From an uncultured Eubacteriales bacterium (lineage in GTDB: Bacteria > Bacillota > Clostridia > Oscillospirales > Oscillospiraceae), in contig URAM01000005.1 of NCBI GenBank assembly GCA_900545815.1, forward strand, positions 10,186-74,185: 64,000 nucleotides of DNA. The letters run 5' to 3'. The position numbers and the translations under genes are program-made. The notes below the pieces were generated by a model. The model searched no databases, was not told the origin of the DNA, and saw only the letters and a program-made list of their open reading frames with translations. Shown piece by piece: positions 15,886-24,583 of the stretch. Numbering within the stretch: the stretch's first letter is position 1; each line of letters opens with the position of its first letter.

Positions 15886-16512
15886 ATGAAAAAAGCAAAA
15901 CGACCCAGATCCATCTTCTTTCGCATCGTCATCGCCTGCCTTGCCATCCTGCTGGCCGGGTTCTGCGTGCTGGAGGCCATCATCATCACCGGCGGCCGTT
16001 CCAGCAAGGATCAGAGCGGGGACGCCCTCATCGTCCTAGGTGCCCAGGTCTACCACAGCGGCCCCTCCCCGGTGCTGAAACAACGGCTCCAGGCGGCGCT
16101 GGACTACATTGACGCCCATCCGGACGAGGATTTTCCCATCATCGTCAGCGGCGCCCAGGGGCAGAACGAGCGGGAGACTGAGGCACAGGCCATGGAGACT
16201 TACCTGGTGTCCCACGGCGTGGACAAGGCTCGTATCCATCAGGAGGATGCGTCCTACAACACCTATCAGAACCTGGAGAACAGCGCCAAAATGCTGGAAT
16301 CCCTGGGCTATGACCTGGCCGATACACGGGTCATGATCGTCTCTAACAACTTCCATCTGGCACGGGTGCGGATGCTGGCGGAGCGCTGTGGGCTGAAGGC
16401 AGGCACCGTGTCTGCGCCCATGCCAGAGTGGACGAGCACCCTGTTCTCCTACACCAGAGAGGCGCCGGCGCTGGTGAAATCCTTCCTGCTGGACAGAGGA
16501 GGAGCCGGTTAA
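15886..16512 (+). CDS. YdcF/DUF218 family membrane-anchored protein
   Basis: A 208-residue protein with a basic N-terminus and one membrane helix (about 10-32, 'IFFRIVIACLAILLAGFCVLEAIII'), then a DUF218 domain: 'GDALIVLGAQVYHSGPSPVLKQRL', 'IIVSGAQGQNERETEAQAMETYL', 'EDASYNTYQNLENS' and 'IVSNNFHLARVRMLAE'. Relatives include SanA and YdcF, linked to the cell envelope, but the reaction is unknown. The gene begins 3 bases after the ABC-F stop, so the two are co-transcribed. Confidence 0.85.
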   Translation: MKKAKRPRSIFFRIVIACLAILLAGFCVLEAIIITGGRSSKDQSGDALIVLGAQVYHSGPSPVLKQRLQAALDYIDAHPDEDFPIIVSGAQGQNERETEAQAMETYLVSHGVDKARIHQEDASYNTYQNLENSAKMLESLGYDLADTRVMIVSNNFHLARVRMLAERCGLKAGTVSAPMPEWTSTLFSYTREAPALVKSFLLDRGGAG

Positions 16513-16549
16513 AAAAGACCAGGAATCAGAACAACAAAGGAGCGCCGAG

Positions 16550-17620
16550 ATGTTCGAAAAACTCCAACAAATGGAACAGAACTACAGCATCCTTCAAGAA
16601 AAGCTGAACCAGCCGGAGACGTATGACGACCCCAAGACGGCCACCCGTTTGAACCGAGAGCTGAAGGAGCTGGAAGAAGTGGTGAGCACCTACCGGACGT
16701 GGGACGCCTGCCGCCAGAACTGCGACGAGCTGGAAGGGCTGCTGCACAGCGATGACCCAGAGCTGCGGAGCCTGGCAGGGGAGGAGTTCTATGGGGAGAA
16801 AAAGCGGCGGGAGGCGCTGGAGCGTCAGCTGCAAACCCTGCTCATTCCCAAGGATCCAGACGATGGCAAGAGCGTCATCATCGAGGTGCGTGCCGGAGTA
16901 GGCGGCGAGGAGGCCGCCCTATTCGCCCACTCCCTGTGTCGGATGTACGGAATGTACGGCGTGAAACAGGGGTGGAAGCAGGAGCAGATCAGCGTCAGTG
17001 AGACGGAATTGGGCGGCGTGAAAGAGGCCGTGTTTGCCCTGGACGGGGCGGGAGCCTACGCCCGAATGAAATACGAGAGCGGCGTCCATCGGGTTCAGCG
17101 GGTGCCGGAGACGGAATCCGGCGGGCGCGTCCACACCAGCACCGTCACCGTGGCAGTGCTGCCTGAGGTGGATGACGTGGAGTTCGAGCTGAACCGAGAC
17201 GATCTGCGCATCGACACCTTCCGCTCCTCCGGTGCCGGCGGACAGCACATCAACAAGACCTCCTCCGCCATCCGCATCACCCATCTGCCCACCGGCATGG
17301 TGGTGGAGTGCCAGGATCAGCGGAGTCAGCTGCAAAATAAGGAAAAAGCCCTGCAAGTCCTCCGCTCTCGGCTGTATCAGCAGAAGGTGCAGGCGCAGCA
17401 GAGCGAAGTGGCCGCCCAGCGCCGCAGCCAGGTGGGCAGCGGGATGCGCAACGAGCGCATCCGCACCTACAACTTCCCGCAGGGTCGTGTCACCGACCAT
17501 CGTATCGGTCTGACCCTGTATCGCCTGGATGATGTGATGAATGGGGATCTGGATGAGATCATCGACGCCCTGACGGCGGCGGAACAGGCGGAAAAGCTGC
17601 AAACTATGAGCGAAACCTAG
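16550..17620 (+). CDS. prfA: Peptide chain release factor 1
   Basis: A 356-residue class I release factor reading UAA and UAG. The catalytic GGQ motif is in 'SSGAGGQHINKTSSAIRI' and the stop-codon-reading P-x-T is present as 'RVPETESGGRVHTS', which marks RF1 rather than RF2. The N-terminal helical domain 'MFEKLQQMEQNYSILQEKLN' is complete. AAAGGAG precedes the start. It lies in the same transcription direction as ABC-F/YdcF and upstream of the Sua5-CoaE fusion. In many bacteria prfA is near prmC or sua5, consistent with this context. Confidence 0.95.
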   Translation: MFEKLQQMEQNYSILQEKLNQPETYDDPKTATRLNRELKELEEVVSTYRTWDACRQNCDELEGLLHSDDPELRSLAGEEFYGEKKRREALERQLQTLLIPKDPDDGKSVIIEVRAGVGGEEAALFAHSLCRMYGMYGVKQGWKQEQISVSETELGGVKEAVFALDGAGAYARMKYESGVHRVQRVPETESGGRVHTSTVTVAVLPEVDDVEFELNRDDLRIDTFRSSGAGGQHINKTSSAIRITHLPTGMVVECQDQRSQLQNKEKALQVLRSRLYQQKVQAQQSEVAAQRRSQVGSGMRNERIRTYNFPQGRVTDHRIGLTLYRLDDVMNGDLDEIIDALTAAEQAEKLQTMSET

Positions 17621-17640
17621 AGAAAACTTGGTGAAACAAA

Positions 17641-19284
17641 GTGAAAACCAACGTATATCACATCCCCTGTGTTCAGGGACATGAAGCGGAGATCGAAGGG
17701 GCTGCCCAGGTCATCCGAGAGGGTGGCCTGGTGGCCATCCCCACCGAGACTGTCTACGGCTTAGGCGCAGATGCCTTGAATGAAAAAGCTGTGGCTGCTA
17801 TTTATGAAGCAAAGGGGCGTCCCTCGGACAACCCCCTCATCATCCACGTCCCCGGCGCCCACTGGCTGGAACGCTACTGTGTGAATGTGCCCCAGGCGGC
17901 CTATGACCTGGCGGAACAGTTCTGGCCAGGCCCCCTGACCATGATCCTGCCCCGAAAGGACAACGTGCCCGATCGAACCACAGGCGGGCTGGATACGGTG
18001 GGGGTGCGCTGCCCCGACCATCCGGTGACCTTGGCCATCATCGAAGCCGCCGGCGTACCCATCGCCGCCCCCAGCGCCAACACTTCTGGCCGTCCCAGCT
18101 GCACCAATGCCCAGGACGTACTGGAGGACATGAACGGCAAGATCCCCGCCATCGTGGACGGCGGCCCCTGCGCAGTAGGGGTGGAGTCTACCATCTTGGA
18201 TTTGACCGTCACCCCGCCTCAGCTGCTCCGTCCTGGCGGAATGCCTTTGGAAGCCCTGGAAGGGGTGGTGGGGGAGATCGCGGTAGACCACGCGGTGACC
18301 GGCCAGTTGAAGCCCGATGAAAAGCCCCGTGCCCCAGGGATGAAGTACCGCCACTATGCCCCTCACGCCAAAGTCACCGTCCTCACTGGTGACGGAGCAA
18401 AGACGGCGGCATATATTCGAGAGAAGATCACACCCGGCGCTGGTGTCATCTGCTTTGACGAGTATGCGGAGCTGTTTCCCGATTGCATTACCCACTGCCT
18501 GGGGCCGGAAGGGGACAAGGCGGAGCAGGCACGGCGGGTCTTTGACGCCCTGCGGGAGTTTGACCACACGGACGTGACGGAGATCTATGCCCAGTGCCCG
18601 GACGATACCGGGTTGGGTCTGGCCATCGGAAACCGGCTGAAAAAGGCGGCGGGGTTCCATGTGGTGAATTTGAAACGAGAGAGAGAGCATCCTATGAAGA
18701 TCATTGGCATCACCGGCGGCACCGGCGCCGGAAAGACCAGCGCCCTGCATGTGCTGGCGGAAATGAATGTGGAAATTTTGGACTGCGACGTGATCTATCA
18801 CCAGCTCATCCAAACCAGCCAAGCCCTGCGCACCGCCCTGACCGAACGGTTCGGAGACGTGTTCTGTGCGGACGGTTTGGATCGGCAGAAGCTGGGCAAT
18901 CTGGTATTCCAGAACCCAGATGCCCTGGCTCAGCTCAACGCCATCACCATGGGCTTCGTGGAAGCGGAAGTCCACGCCCGAATGAAGCGGGCGGAGGCCG
19001 CCCATCGCATCGGCGTAGCCATCGACGCCATCGGTCTGCTGGAGTCCGATGTGCGCTACGAATGTGATGTGCTGGTGGCCATCACCGCTCCGGCGGAAGT
19101 GCGCTGCAAGCGCATTATGGCTCGGGAGGGCATTGGAGAAGAATATGCCTGGAATCGGGTGAAAGCCCAGAAGGATGAGGGCTATTTCAAAGAAAATTGT
19201 GACTATGTGCTGCCCAATGACAGTACCGAGGAAGTGTTCCGGATGCGAGCAGTCGCACTGTTTACCAAGGTGCTGAATCAGTGA
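17641..19284 (+). CDS. Fusion: threonylcarbamoyl-AMP synthase (Sua5) + dephospho-CoA kinase (CoaE)
   Basis: One uninterrupted 547-residue frame holds two enzymes normally separate. Residues 1 to about 350 are Sua5: the YrdC domain ('VAIPTETVYGLGADA', 'KGRPSDNPLI', 'SANTSGRPS', 'STILDLT') makes threonylcarbamoyl-AMP for tRNA t6A, followed by the small Sua5 domain. From residue 352 ('MKIIGITGGTGAGKTSA') runs a full CoaE, the last step of CoA synthesis, with P-loop GGTGAGKT and 'ILDCDVIYH'. The start is GTG 17641 with a weak ribosome binding site. There is no stop between domains; ATG 18694 lies at the junction after a purine-rich GAGAGAGAG stretch, so a separate CoaE might also be initiated there. 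Confidence 0.88.
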   Translation: MKTNVYHIPCVQGHEAEIEGAAQVIREGGLVAIPTETVYGLGADALNEKAVAAIYEAKGRPSDNPLIIHVPGAHWLERYCVNVPQAAYDLAEQFWPGPLTMILPRKDNVPDRTTGGLDTVGVRCPDHPVTLAIIEAAGVPIAAPSANTSGRPSCTNAQDVLEDMNGKIPAIVDGGPCAVGVESTILDLTVTPPQLLRPGGMPLEALEGVVGEIAVDHAVTGQLKPDEKPRAPGMKYRHYAPHAKVTVLTGDGAKTAAYIREKITPGAGVICFDEYAELFPDCITHCLGPEGDKAEQARRVFDALREFDHTDVTEIYAQCPDDTGLGLAIGNRLKKAAGFHVVNLKREREHPMKIIGITGGTGAGKTSALHVLAEMNVEILDCDVIYHQLIQTSQALRTALTERFGDVFCADGLDRQKLGNLVFQNPDALAQLNAITMGFVEAEVHARMKRAEAAHRIGVAIDAIGLLESDVRYECDVLVAITAPAEVRCKRIMAREGIGEEYAWNRVKAQKDEGYFKENCDYVLPNDSTEEVFRMRAVALFTKVLNQ

Positions 19285-19310
19285 GGGACATCAAAAAGGA
19301 GGAACCTTTG

Positions 19311-20699
19311 ATGAGCGCAAAGAGAAGCGATGCCCTGCTGCACAAGCGGGAGAATGGCTATCGCAGCCTGTCTGCGGAGGAGAAGGCGGCGATGAACGCC
19401 TACTGTGAAGATTACAAGACTTTTTTGGACAAGAGCCGTACCGAACGGGAGGCCGTCCGTTATACCGTCCAGTTGGCGGAGGCCCGTGGCTACCGCCCCT
19501 ATCACCGAGGGGAAGCCTTGAAACCAGGGGATAAGATCTATCGGGTCAACCGAGACAAGGCCATCATGCTGGCGGTCATGGGCTCCGAATCTTTGGACAA
19601 GGGCGTGAACATCGGCGCCGCCCACATTGACGCCCCACGACTGGACTTGAAGCCCAACCCCCTCATCGAGGACAGCGAGTTTGCCCTTTTAAAAACCCAC
19701 TACTACGGCGGCATCCGCAAATACCATTGGGTCTCCATCCCCCTGTCCCTTCGGGGCGTGGTGGTGAAACGGGACGGTACCAAGGTGGACGTGGTCATTG
19801 GCGGCGAGCCTGGCGACCCCCTCCTGACCATCCCTGACCTGCTGCCCCACCTGGCGGATAAGCAGGCCAAGGAACCCCTGTGGCAGGCCATCAAGGGGGA
19901 AGATCTGAACATTTTGGTGGGCAGCGAGCCGTACCCCGACCCGGACGAGAAGGACGCGGTGAAACTGATGGTACTGGATATCCTGAACCAGAAGTACGGT
20001 ATGGTGGAGGAGGACTTTTTGTCCGCCGAACTGTGTGCCGTGCCTGCCTATCCGGTGGCGGATGTGGGCTTGGATCGCTCCATGATCGGCTCCTACGGCC
20101 AGGACGATCGGGTGTGCAGCTTTGCCGCCTTGCAGGGGCTGTTTGACGCAGAGGAGACGTTGAAACGCACCGGCGTGTGTATGCTGGTGGACAAAGAGGA
20201 GATCGGCTCCGAGGGCGTCAGCGGGATGCAGTCTTGGGCGTTCGACACCTTCCTGTCCGACCTGTGCGACGCCACCGGCGCCAGCCTCAAGAGCTGCTAT
20301 GAACACTCCTTCTGCCTGTCTGCCGATGTGACCGCCGCCTTCGACCCCAACTTCGCTGAGGTCTATGAAAAGCACAACGCCGCCCGCCTGAATCGCGGCG
20401 TGGGTCTGTGCAAGTACACCGGCGCACGAGGCAAGTCCGGCGCCAGTGACGCCTCTGCTGAGGTGGTGGGCTATGTGCGCAAGCTGTTCAACGACAACGG
20501 CATCCTGTGGCAGTTGTCCGAGATGGGCAAAGTGGACGTGGGCGGCGGCGGCACCGTGGCTCTGTATATGGCCAATCGGAACATCGACACCATCGACGCC
20601 GGCACGCCGGTGCTGGCCATGCACTCGCCCTTCGAGGTGACCGGAAAGTTGGATTGTTATATGACTTACCGGAGTATGAAGGCCGTGTTCGAGGCGTAA
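19311..20699 (+). CDS. M18 family aminopeptidase
   Basis: A 462-residue cytosolic zinc aminopeptidase of family M18 (aspartyl/aminopeptidase I type). Metal ligands and catalytic residues are visible: 'AAHIDAPRLDLKP' (HxD), 'YGQDDRVCSFAAL' (metal-bridging Asp), 'DKEEIGSEGVSGMQS' (catalytic Glu pair) and the C-terminal 'LAMHSPFEVTGKLD' His. The start at 19311 was chosen for AAAAAGGAGG 7 bases upstream; a GTG at 19281 overlaps the CoaE stop but lacks such a site. It likely recycles peptides. A structured repeat follows. Confidence 0.9.
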   Translation: MSAKRSDALLHKRENGYRSLSAEEKAAMNAYCEDYKTFLDKSRTEREAVRYTVQLAEARGYRPYHRGEALKPGDKIYRVNRDKAIMLAVMGSESLDKGVNIGAAHIDAPRLDLKPNPLIEDSEFALLKTHYYGGIRKYHWVSIPLSLRGVVVKRDGTKVDVVIGGEPGDPLLTIPDLLPHLADKQAKEPLWQAIKGEDLNILVGSEPYPDPDEKDAVKLMVLDILNQKYGMVEEDFLSAELCAVPAYPVADVGLDRSMIGSYGQDDRVCSFAALQGLFDAEETLKRTGVCMLVDKEEIGSEGVSGMQSWAFDTFLSDLCDATGASLKSCYEHSFCLSADVTAAFDPNFAEVYEKHNAARLNRGVGLCKYTGARGKSGASDASAEVVGYVRKLFNDNGILWQLSEMGKVDVGGGGTVALYMANRNIDTIDAGTPVLAMHSPFEVTGKLDCYMTYRSMKAVFEA

Positions 20700-20743
20700 A
20701 ACCTATCAAAGGTCAAGCGCCCCAGGACAATTTAAGCTTTTTT

Positions 20744-20980
20744 TCACTTCCTTTTCTTCACGATAAGTGAGATTCCAAATCTATGATTTGGCTCAATCGA
20801 ACTTACACAGAGTGAGAGAAGGAAGTGGGGACCAGGGGCAAAGCCCCTGGTCGCAGACCACAGTCTGCGCCGCAGCGTTAAGAAAACCCGCCAGTCAACA
20901 GGCGGGGGGACGGTTCGGGTAGGAGTACAAGGAAGCGCAATTTCTCAACCCTACCCTGGGGGTTCCCCCGAAATAAGCAG
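20744..20980 (+). repeat. Structured dispersed repeat family 2, copy 1
   Basis: Intergenic DNA rich in hairpins. CACTTCCTTTTCTTCAC (20745-20761) pairs with GTGAGAGAAGGAAGTG (20812-20827) around an inner stem CCAAATC/GATTTGG. Next come ACCAGGGGC/GCCCCTGGT (20831-20851), CGCAGAC/GTCTGCG (20852-20869) and CCCGCC/GGCGGG (20887-20906). The 19 bases CCGCAGCGTTAAGAAAACC (20870-20888) recur exactly at 54703-54721, again just before a GCC..GGC stem, and both copies open with an ACTTCCTTTT hairpin. No protein is encoded here. Confidence 0.6.
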
Positions 20981-21184
20981 CGCATCATAAAAGAGGAGAA
21001 TTATGTGACACGTTCTAATCTGTCGCGTAATTCTTCTTTTTCCATACACAGCTATCACGGAAAACGTGCCATGCGTCGCTTTTCTTCACACTGCGCCTTT
21101 ACTTTTCCCCCAATTCAGGGTACAATAAAACGATGTGTATATCTCATACACCCCTATTTTCCCAACCCCAAGGCGGTGAACTTG

Positions 21185-22570
21185 TTGAGCAGCAAAATTA
21201 AATCCGTAGATCCCGGCAGCCCTGGCCAACTGGCCGGTATCTTGCCCGGTGACACCCTGGTGTCCATCAACGGCAAGGATGTGGTGGACGTGCTGGACTA
21301 CAAATTTTACAGCTACGACCCCCGCCTCAAGGTGGAGTTGGCGGACGCCAACGGCAACCGCCGCACCCTCCACATCCGCAAGGGGGAGGGGCAGGACTTG
21401 GGGCTGGAATTTGAGACTTACCTGATGGATCACGCCCACCGGTGCGCCAACAACTGCGTCTTCTGCTTTGTGGATCAAATGCCCAAAGGGCTGCGGGATA
21501 CCCTCTATTTCAAGGACGATGATGACCGCCTGTCCTTTCTGCTGGGCAACTATGTGACCCTCACCAACCTGTCCCCACGGGAGATCCAGCGCATCATCGA
21601 CCTGCGCATCTCGCCCATCAACGTCTCTGTTCACACCACCGACCCGGAGCTGCGGGTGGAGCTGATGGGCAACCGGAACGCCGGAAAATCCATCGACATC
21701 ATGCGCCGCCTGGCGGAGGCGGGCATCCACATGAACTGCCAAATTGTCGCCTGTCCCGGCCTCAACGATGGTCCTGCCCTGGCTCGCTCCATGCGGGATC
21801 TGACCGAGATGCGCAACGGCGTCACCAGCGTGGCCATCGTGCCGGTGGGGCTGACCAAATATCGAGACGGCCTGTACCCCCTGCGCAGCTATACGGCGGC
21901 GGAGGCTGGTGCGGTCATCGACCAGGTGGAAGCCTGGTCAGAGCATTGTCGGACGGAATACGGCGAGGGGATGTTCTGGTGTTCCGATGAGTTCTATCTC
22001 ATCGCCGGACGCCCCATCCCGGAGGACGAATTCTACGAGGACTACTGCCAGCTGGAAAACGGCGTGGGGATGCTGCGTCTGCTCCAGGTGGAGTTCAAGG
22101 GGGCGCTGATGACCATGGACGAGGGGGTAGGGCCGGTAAAGCCCTTCGCCATTGCCACCGGTATGAGCGCTGGCCCTCTCATCACCCAGCTGGCGAAGCA
22201 GGCGTCCGATGCCTGTGGGGGCATCGAGCACTATGTGTACCCCATCCGCAACGACTTTTTCGGGCACAAGATCACCGTTTCTGGTTTAATCACCGGCAAA
22301 GACCTCATCGCCCAGCTTCGGGGCAAGCCCCTGGGACAGCGGCTGCTGCTGCCCAGCTCCATGCTGCGCTATCATCAGAATGTCTTTTTGGACGACGTGA
22401 CGGTGGAGCAGGTGGAACAGGCGCTGGGCGTGTCGCTGACCTTTGTAGAGCAGGATGGGTTCGCCCTGCTGGACGCCATGTTGGGGGTGGACAGCACCCA
22501 AAGACCGGAAGGGGACTGGGCAGAGCCGGAAGAGACCGAATATTTCCAATACAACCCCTCCCGCCAGTAA
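21185..22570 (+). CDS. DUF512 family protein (PDZ plus radical SAM-like)
   Basis: A protein of about 461 residues with an N-terminal PDZ-like domain ('VDPGSPGQLAGILPGDTLVSINGKDV'), then a radical SAM-like barrel with cysteines in 'HRCANNCVFCFVDQMPKGLRDTLYFKDDD' (C-x3-C-x2-C), then DUF512. The family often lies near der, as here (40 bases upstream), but its function is unknown. The frame is open back to 21005; I place the start at TTG 21185 because AGGCGG sits 8 bases before it, the family begins at this point, and TACAAT at 21120 could be a -10 element downstream of the longer start. TTG 21182 or GTG 21176 are alternatives. Confidence 0.85.
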   Translation: MSSKIKSVDPGSPGQLAGILPGDTLVSINGKDVVDVLDYKFYSYDPRLKVELADANGNRRTLHIRKGEGQDLGLEFETYLMDHAHRCANNCVFCFVDQMPKGLRDTLYFKDDDDRLSFLLGNYVTLTNLSPREIQRIIDLRISPINVSVHTTDPELRVELMGNRNAGKSIDIMRRLAEAGIHMNCQIVACPGLNDGPALARSMRDLTEMRNGVTSVAIVPVGLTKYRDGLYPLRSYTAAEAGAVIDQVEAWSEHCRTEYGEGMFWCSDEFYLIAGRPIPEDEFYEDYCQLENGVGMLRLLQVEFKGALMTMDEGVGPVKPFAIATGMSAGPLITQLAKQASDACGGIEHYVYPIRNDFFGHKITVSGLITGKDLIAQLRGKPLGQRLLLPSSMLRYHQNVFLDDVTVEQVEQALGVSLTFVEQDGFALLDAMLGVDSTQRPEGDWAEPEETEYFQYNPSRQ

Positions 22571-22609
22571 CGGACGGGAAGCAACGTGATAAAGTGAGGA
22601 AGTGAGACC

Positions 22610-23941
22610 ATGGCAAAACCGATGGTAGCCATCGTAGGACGCCCCAACGTGGGCAAGTCCATGCTGTTCAATAAACTGGCAGGCAAGCGCCTGTCCATCG
22701 TGGAGGACACCCCTGGCGTCACCCGTGACCGGCTCTACGCCGACTGCGACTGGAACGGCCGGGAGTTCACCATCGTGGACACCGGCGGCATCGAGCCGCG
22801 GAACGACAACGAAATCTTGCAGTTCATGCGCGGCCAGGCGGAGATCGCCATTGACAACGCCGACGTCATCGTGCTGGTGTGCGACATCCGCACCGGTGTC
22901 ACCGCCGCCGACCAGGACGTGGCCAATCTGCTCCTGCGCTCCAAGAAGCCAGTGGTGCTGGCGGTGAACAAGGCCGACCGCGTTGGCCCCACCGACCCGG
23001 ACGTGTACGAGTTCTATAACCTGGGTCTGGGCGACCCCATCGCCATCTCTGCCATCCACGGCCTGGGGGTGGACGAGATGCTGGACGCCTGCTTCGAGTA
23101 TTTCCCCGACGAGGTGGAGGAAGCGGAGCAGGAGGATGTCATCAAGGTGGCGGTCATCGGCAAGCCCAACGTGGGCAAGTCCTCCCTGGTCAACCGTATC
23201 CTGGGGGAGGAGCGGGTCATCGTCAGCAATGTGGCCGGCACCACCAGGGACGCAGTGGACAGCTACTTTGAAAATGAGTTCGGCAAATACGTCCTCATCG
23301 ACACCGCTGGGATGCGCAAAAAATCCAAGGTAAACGACCGAGTGGAGCAGTTCTCCGTCCTCCGTGCCACCATGGCCATCGACCGTTGTGACGTGTGCCT
23401 GATCCTCATCGACGCCAACGAAGGGGTCACGGAGCAGGACACCAAGGTGGCGGGTCTTGCCCACGAGGCGGGTAAAGCCTGCATCATCGTGGTCAACAAG
23501 TGGGACACCATCGAAAAGGACGACAAGACCATGGATAAGATGCGGGCGGACGTGCGCAACGGACTGGCCTATATGACCTACGCCCCCATTCTCTTTATCT
23601 CCGCCCTCACCGGACAGCGGGTGAACAAGCTCTTTGCCATGATCAACCACGTCTGTGAGCAGAGTATGATGCGCATCCGCACCGGCACCCTCAACTCCGT
23701 TTTGGCGGACGCCACCACCCGTGTCCAGCCGCCTACCGATCGGGGGCGCCGTCTGAAAATTTATTACATGACTCAGGTGGGCATTCAGCCGCCTACTTTT
23801 GTGGTCTTTTGTAATGATGCGAAACTGTTCCACTTCTCCTACCAGCGGTACTTGGAGAACCAGATCCGCAACACCTTCGGCCTGGAAGGAACGCCTATTC
23901 GGCTCATCATCCGTGCCAAAGGGGAAAAGGGGGATCTGTGA
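22610..23941 (+). CDS. der: Ribosome biogenesis GTPase Der (EngA)
   Basis: A 443-residue GTPase with two tandem G domains and a C-terminal KH-like domain, needed for 50S subunit assembly. G1 motifs: 'GRPNVGKSMLFNK' and 'GKPNVGKSSLVNR'. G3: 'DTGGIE' and 'DTAGMR'. G4: 'NKAD' and 'NKWD'. The KH-like end includes 'RLKIYYMTQVGIQPPTFVVFCN'. Its stop codon overlaps the plsY start (TGATG), showing translational coupling. Confidence 0.96.
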   Translation: MAKPMVAIVGRPNVGKSMLFNKLAGKRLSIVEDTPGVTRDRLYADCDWNGREFTIVDTGGIEPRNDNEILQFMRGQAEIAIDNADVIVLVCDIRTGVTAADQDVANLLLRSKKPVVLAVNKADRVGPTDPDVYEFYNLGLGDPIAISAIHGLGVDEMLDACFEYFPDEVEEAEQEDVIKVAVIGKPNVGKSSLVNRILGEERVIVSNVAGTTRDAVDSYFENEFGKYVLIDTAGMRKKSKVNDRVEQFSVLRATMAIDRCDVCLILIDANEGVTEQDTKVAGLAHEAGKACIIVVNKWDTIEKDDKTMDKMRADVRNGLAYMTYAPILFISALTGQRVNKLFAMINHVCEQSMMRIRTGTLNSVLADATTRVQPPTDRGRRLKIYYMTQVGIQPPTFVVFCNDAKLFHFSYQRYLENQIRNTFGLEGTPIRLIIRAKGEKGDL

Positions 23942-24564
23942 TGGATTGGCATTTGATCGCAGCGGTGCTGGTCACCATGGCGGCCTCTTATCTGCTGGGC
24001 TGCTGCAACACTTCCATTGTCATCTCCAAATACGTCTTGCGGGATGACGTCCGCAACCACGGCAGCGGCAACGCCGGCCTGACCAACTTTTATCGGGTCT
24101 TTGGCAAGCAGAAAATTTTGTTGGTCATCCTGGCCGATGTACTCAAGACGGTCATCGCCGTCCTGGCAGGCGCCGCTCTCTTTCGTTGGGCGGGGAACGA
24201 CCCGATCATCGGCAAGCTGCTGGGCGGCCTGTTCTGTATGATAGGGCATATGTTCCCCTTCCAGTTCGAGTTCAAGGGCGGCAAGGGCGTCCTGGCTGGG
24301 GGCACCATGGCCTGTTTCATGGGCTGGAAGGTGGCAGTGGCCGTCTGGGGCATCTTCTTCCTCATGGTCATCCTCACCCGCTTCGTCTCCCTGGGCTCGG
24401 TAGGCGCTGGGGTGCTGTACCCCATTTCTGTGGGGCTGGTGTACCAGAACCTGTGGTATACCCTCTTGGCACTGGTGGCTGGTGGGCTGCTGGTGTGGCG
24501 GCATAAGGACAATATCAAACGGCTGCTCCGAGGGGAAGAAAGCAAGCTGAAGCTACATAAATGA
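23941..24564 (+). CDS. plsY: Glycerol-3-phosphate acyltransferase PlsY
   Basis: A 207-residue membrane enzyme with five or so transmembrane helices that acylates glycerol-3-phosphate from acyl-phosphate. Motifs: 'SYLLGCCNTSIVISKYVLRDDVRNHGSGNAGLTNFYR' (motif 1, with R-x3-HGSGN), 'IGHMFPFQFEFKGGKGVLAGG' (motif 2). The pattern is typical although C-C-N-T replaces the usual G-S-I-P-x-x-Y. It overlaps der by one base, and gpsA, which makes its substrate, follows by 19 bases. Confidence 0.93.
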   Translation: MDWHLIAAVLVTMAASYLLGCCNTSIVISKYVLRDDVRNHGSGNAGLTNFYRVFGKQKILLVILADVLKTVIAVLAGAALFRWAGNDPIIGKLLGGLFCMIGHMFPFQFEFKGGKGVLAGGTMACFMGWKVAVAVWGIFFLMVILTRFVSLGSVGAGVLYPISVGLVYQNLWYTLLALVAGGLLVWRHKDNIKRLLRGEESKLKLHK

Positions 24565-24583
24565 GAAAGAATGGGTGATGCAA

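Noticed and set aside
21005..21184. N-terminal extension of the DUF512 protein
   Set aside because: Basic, serine-rich sequence unlike the family, no ribosome binding site, and a likely -10 element lies downstream of it.
22286..23833. 515-codon minus-strand frame opposite DUF512/der
   Set aside because: Antisense shadow of der with no recognisable domain.
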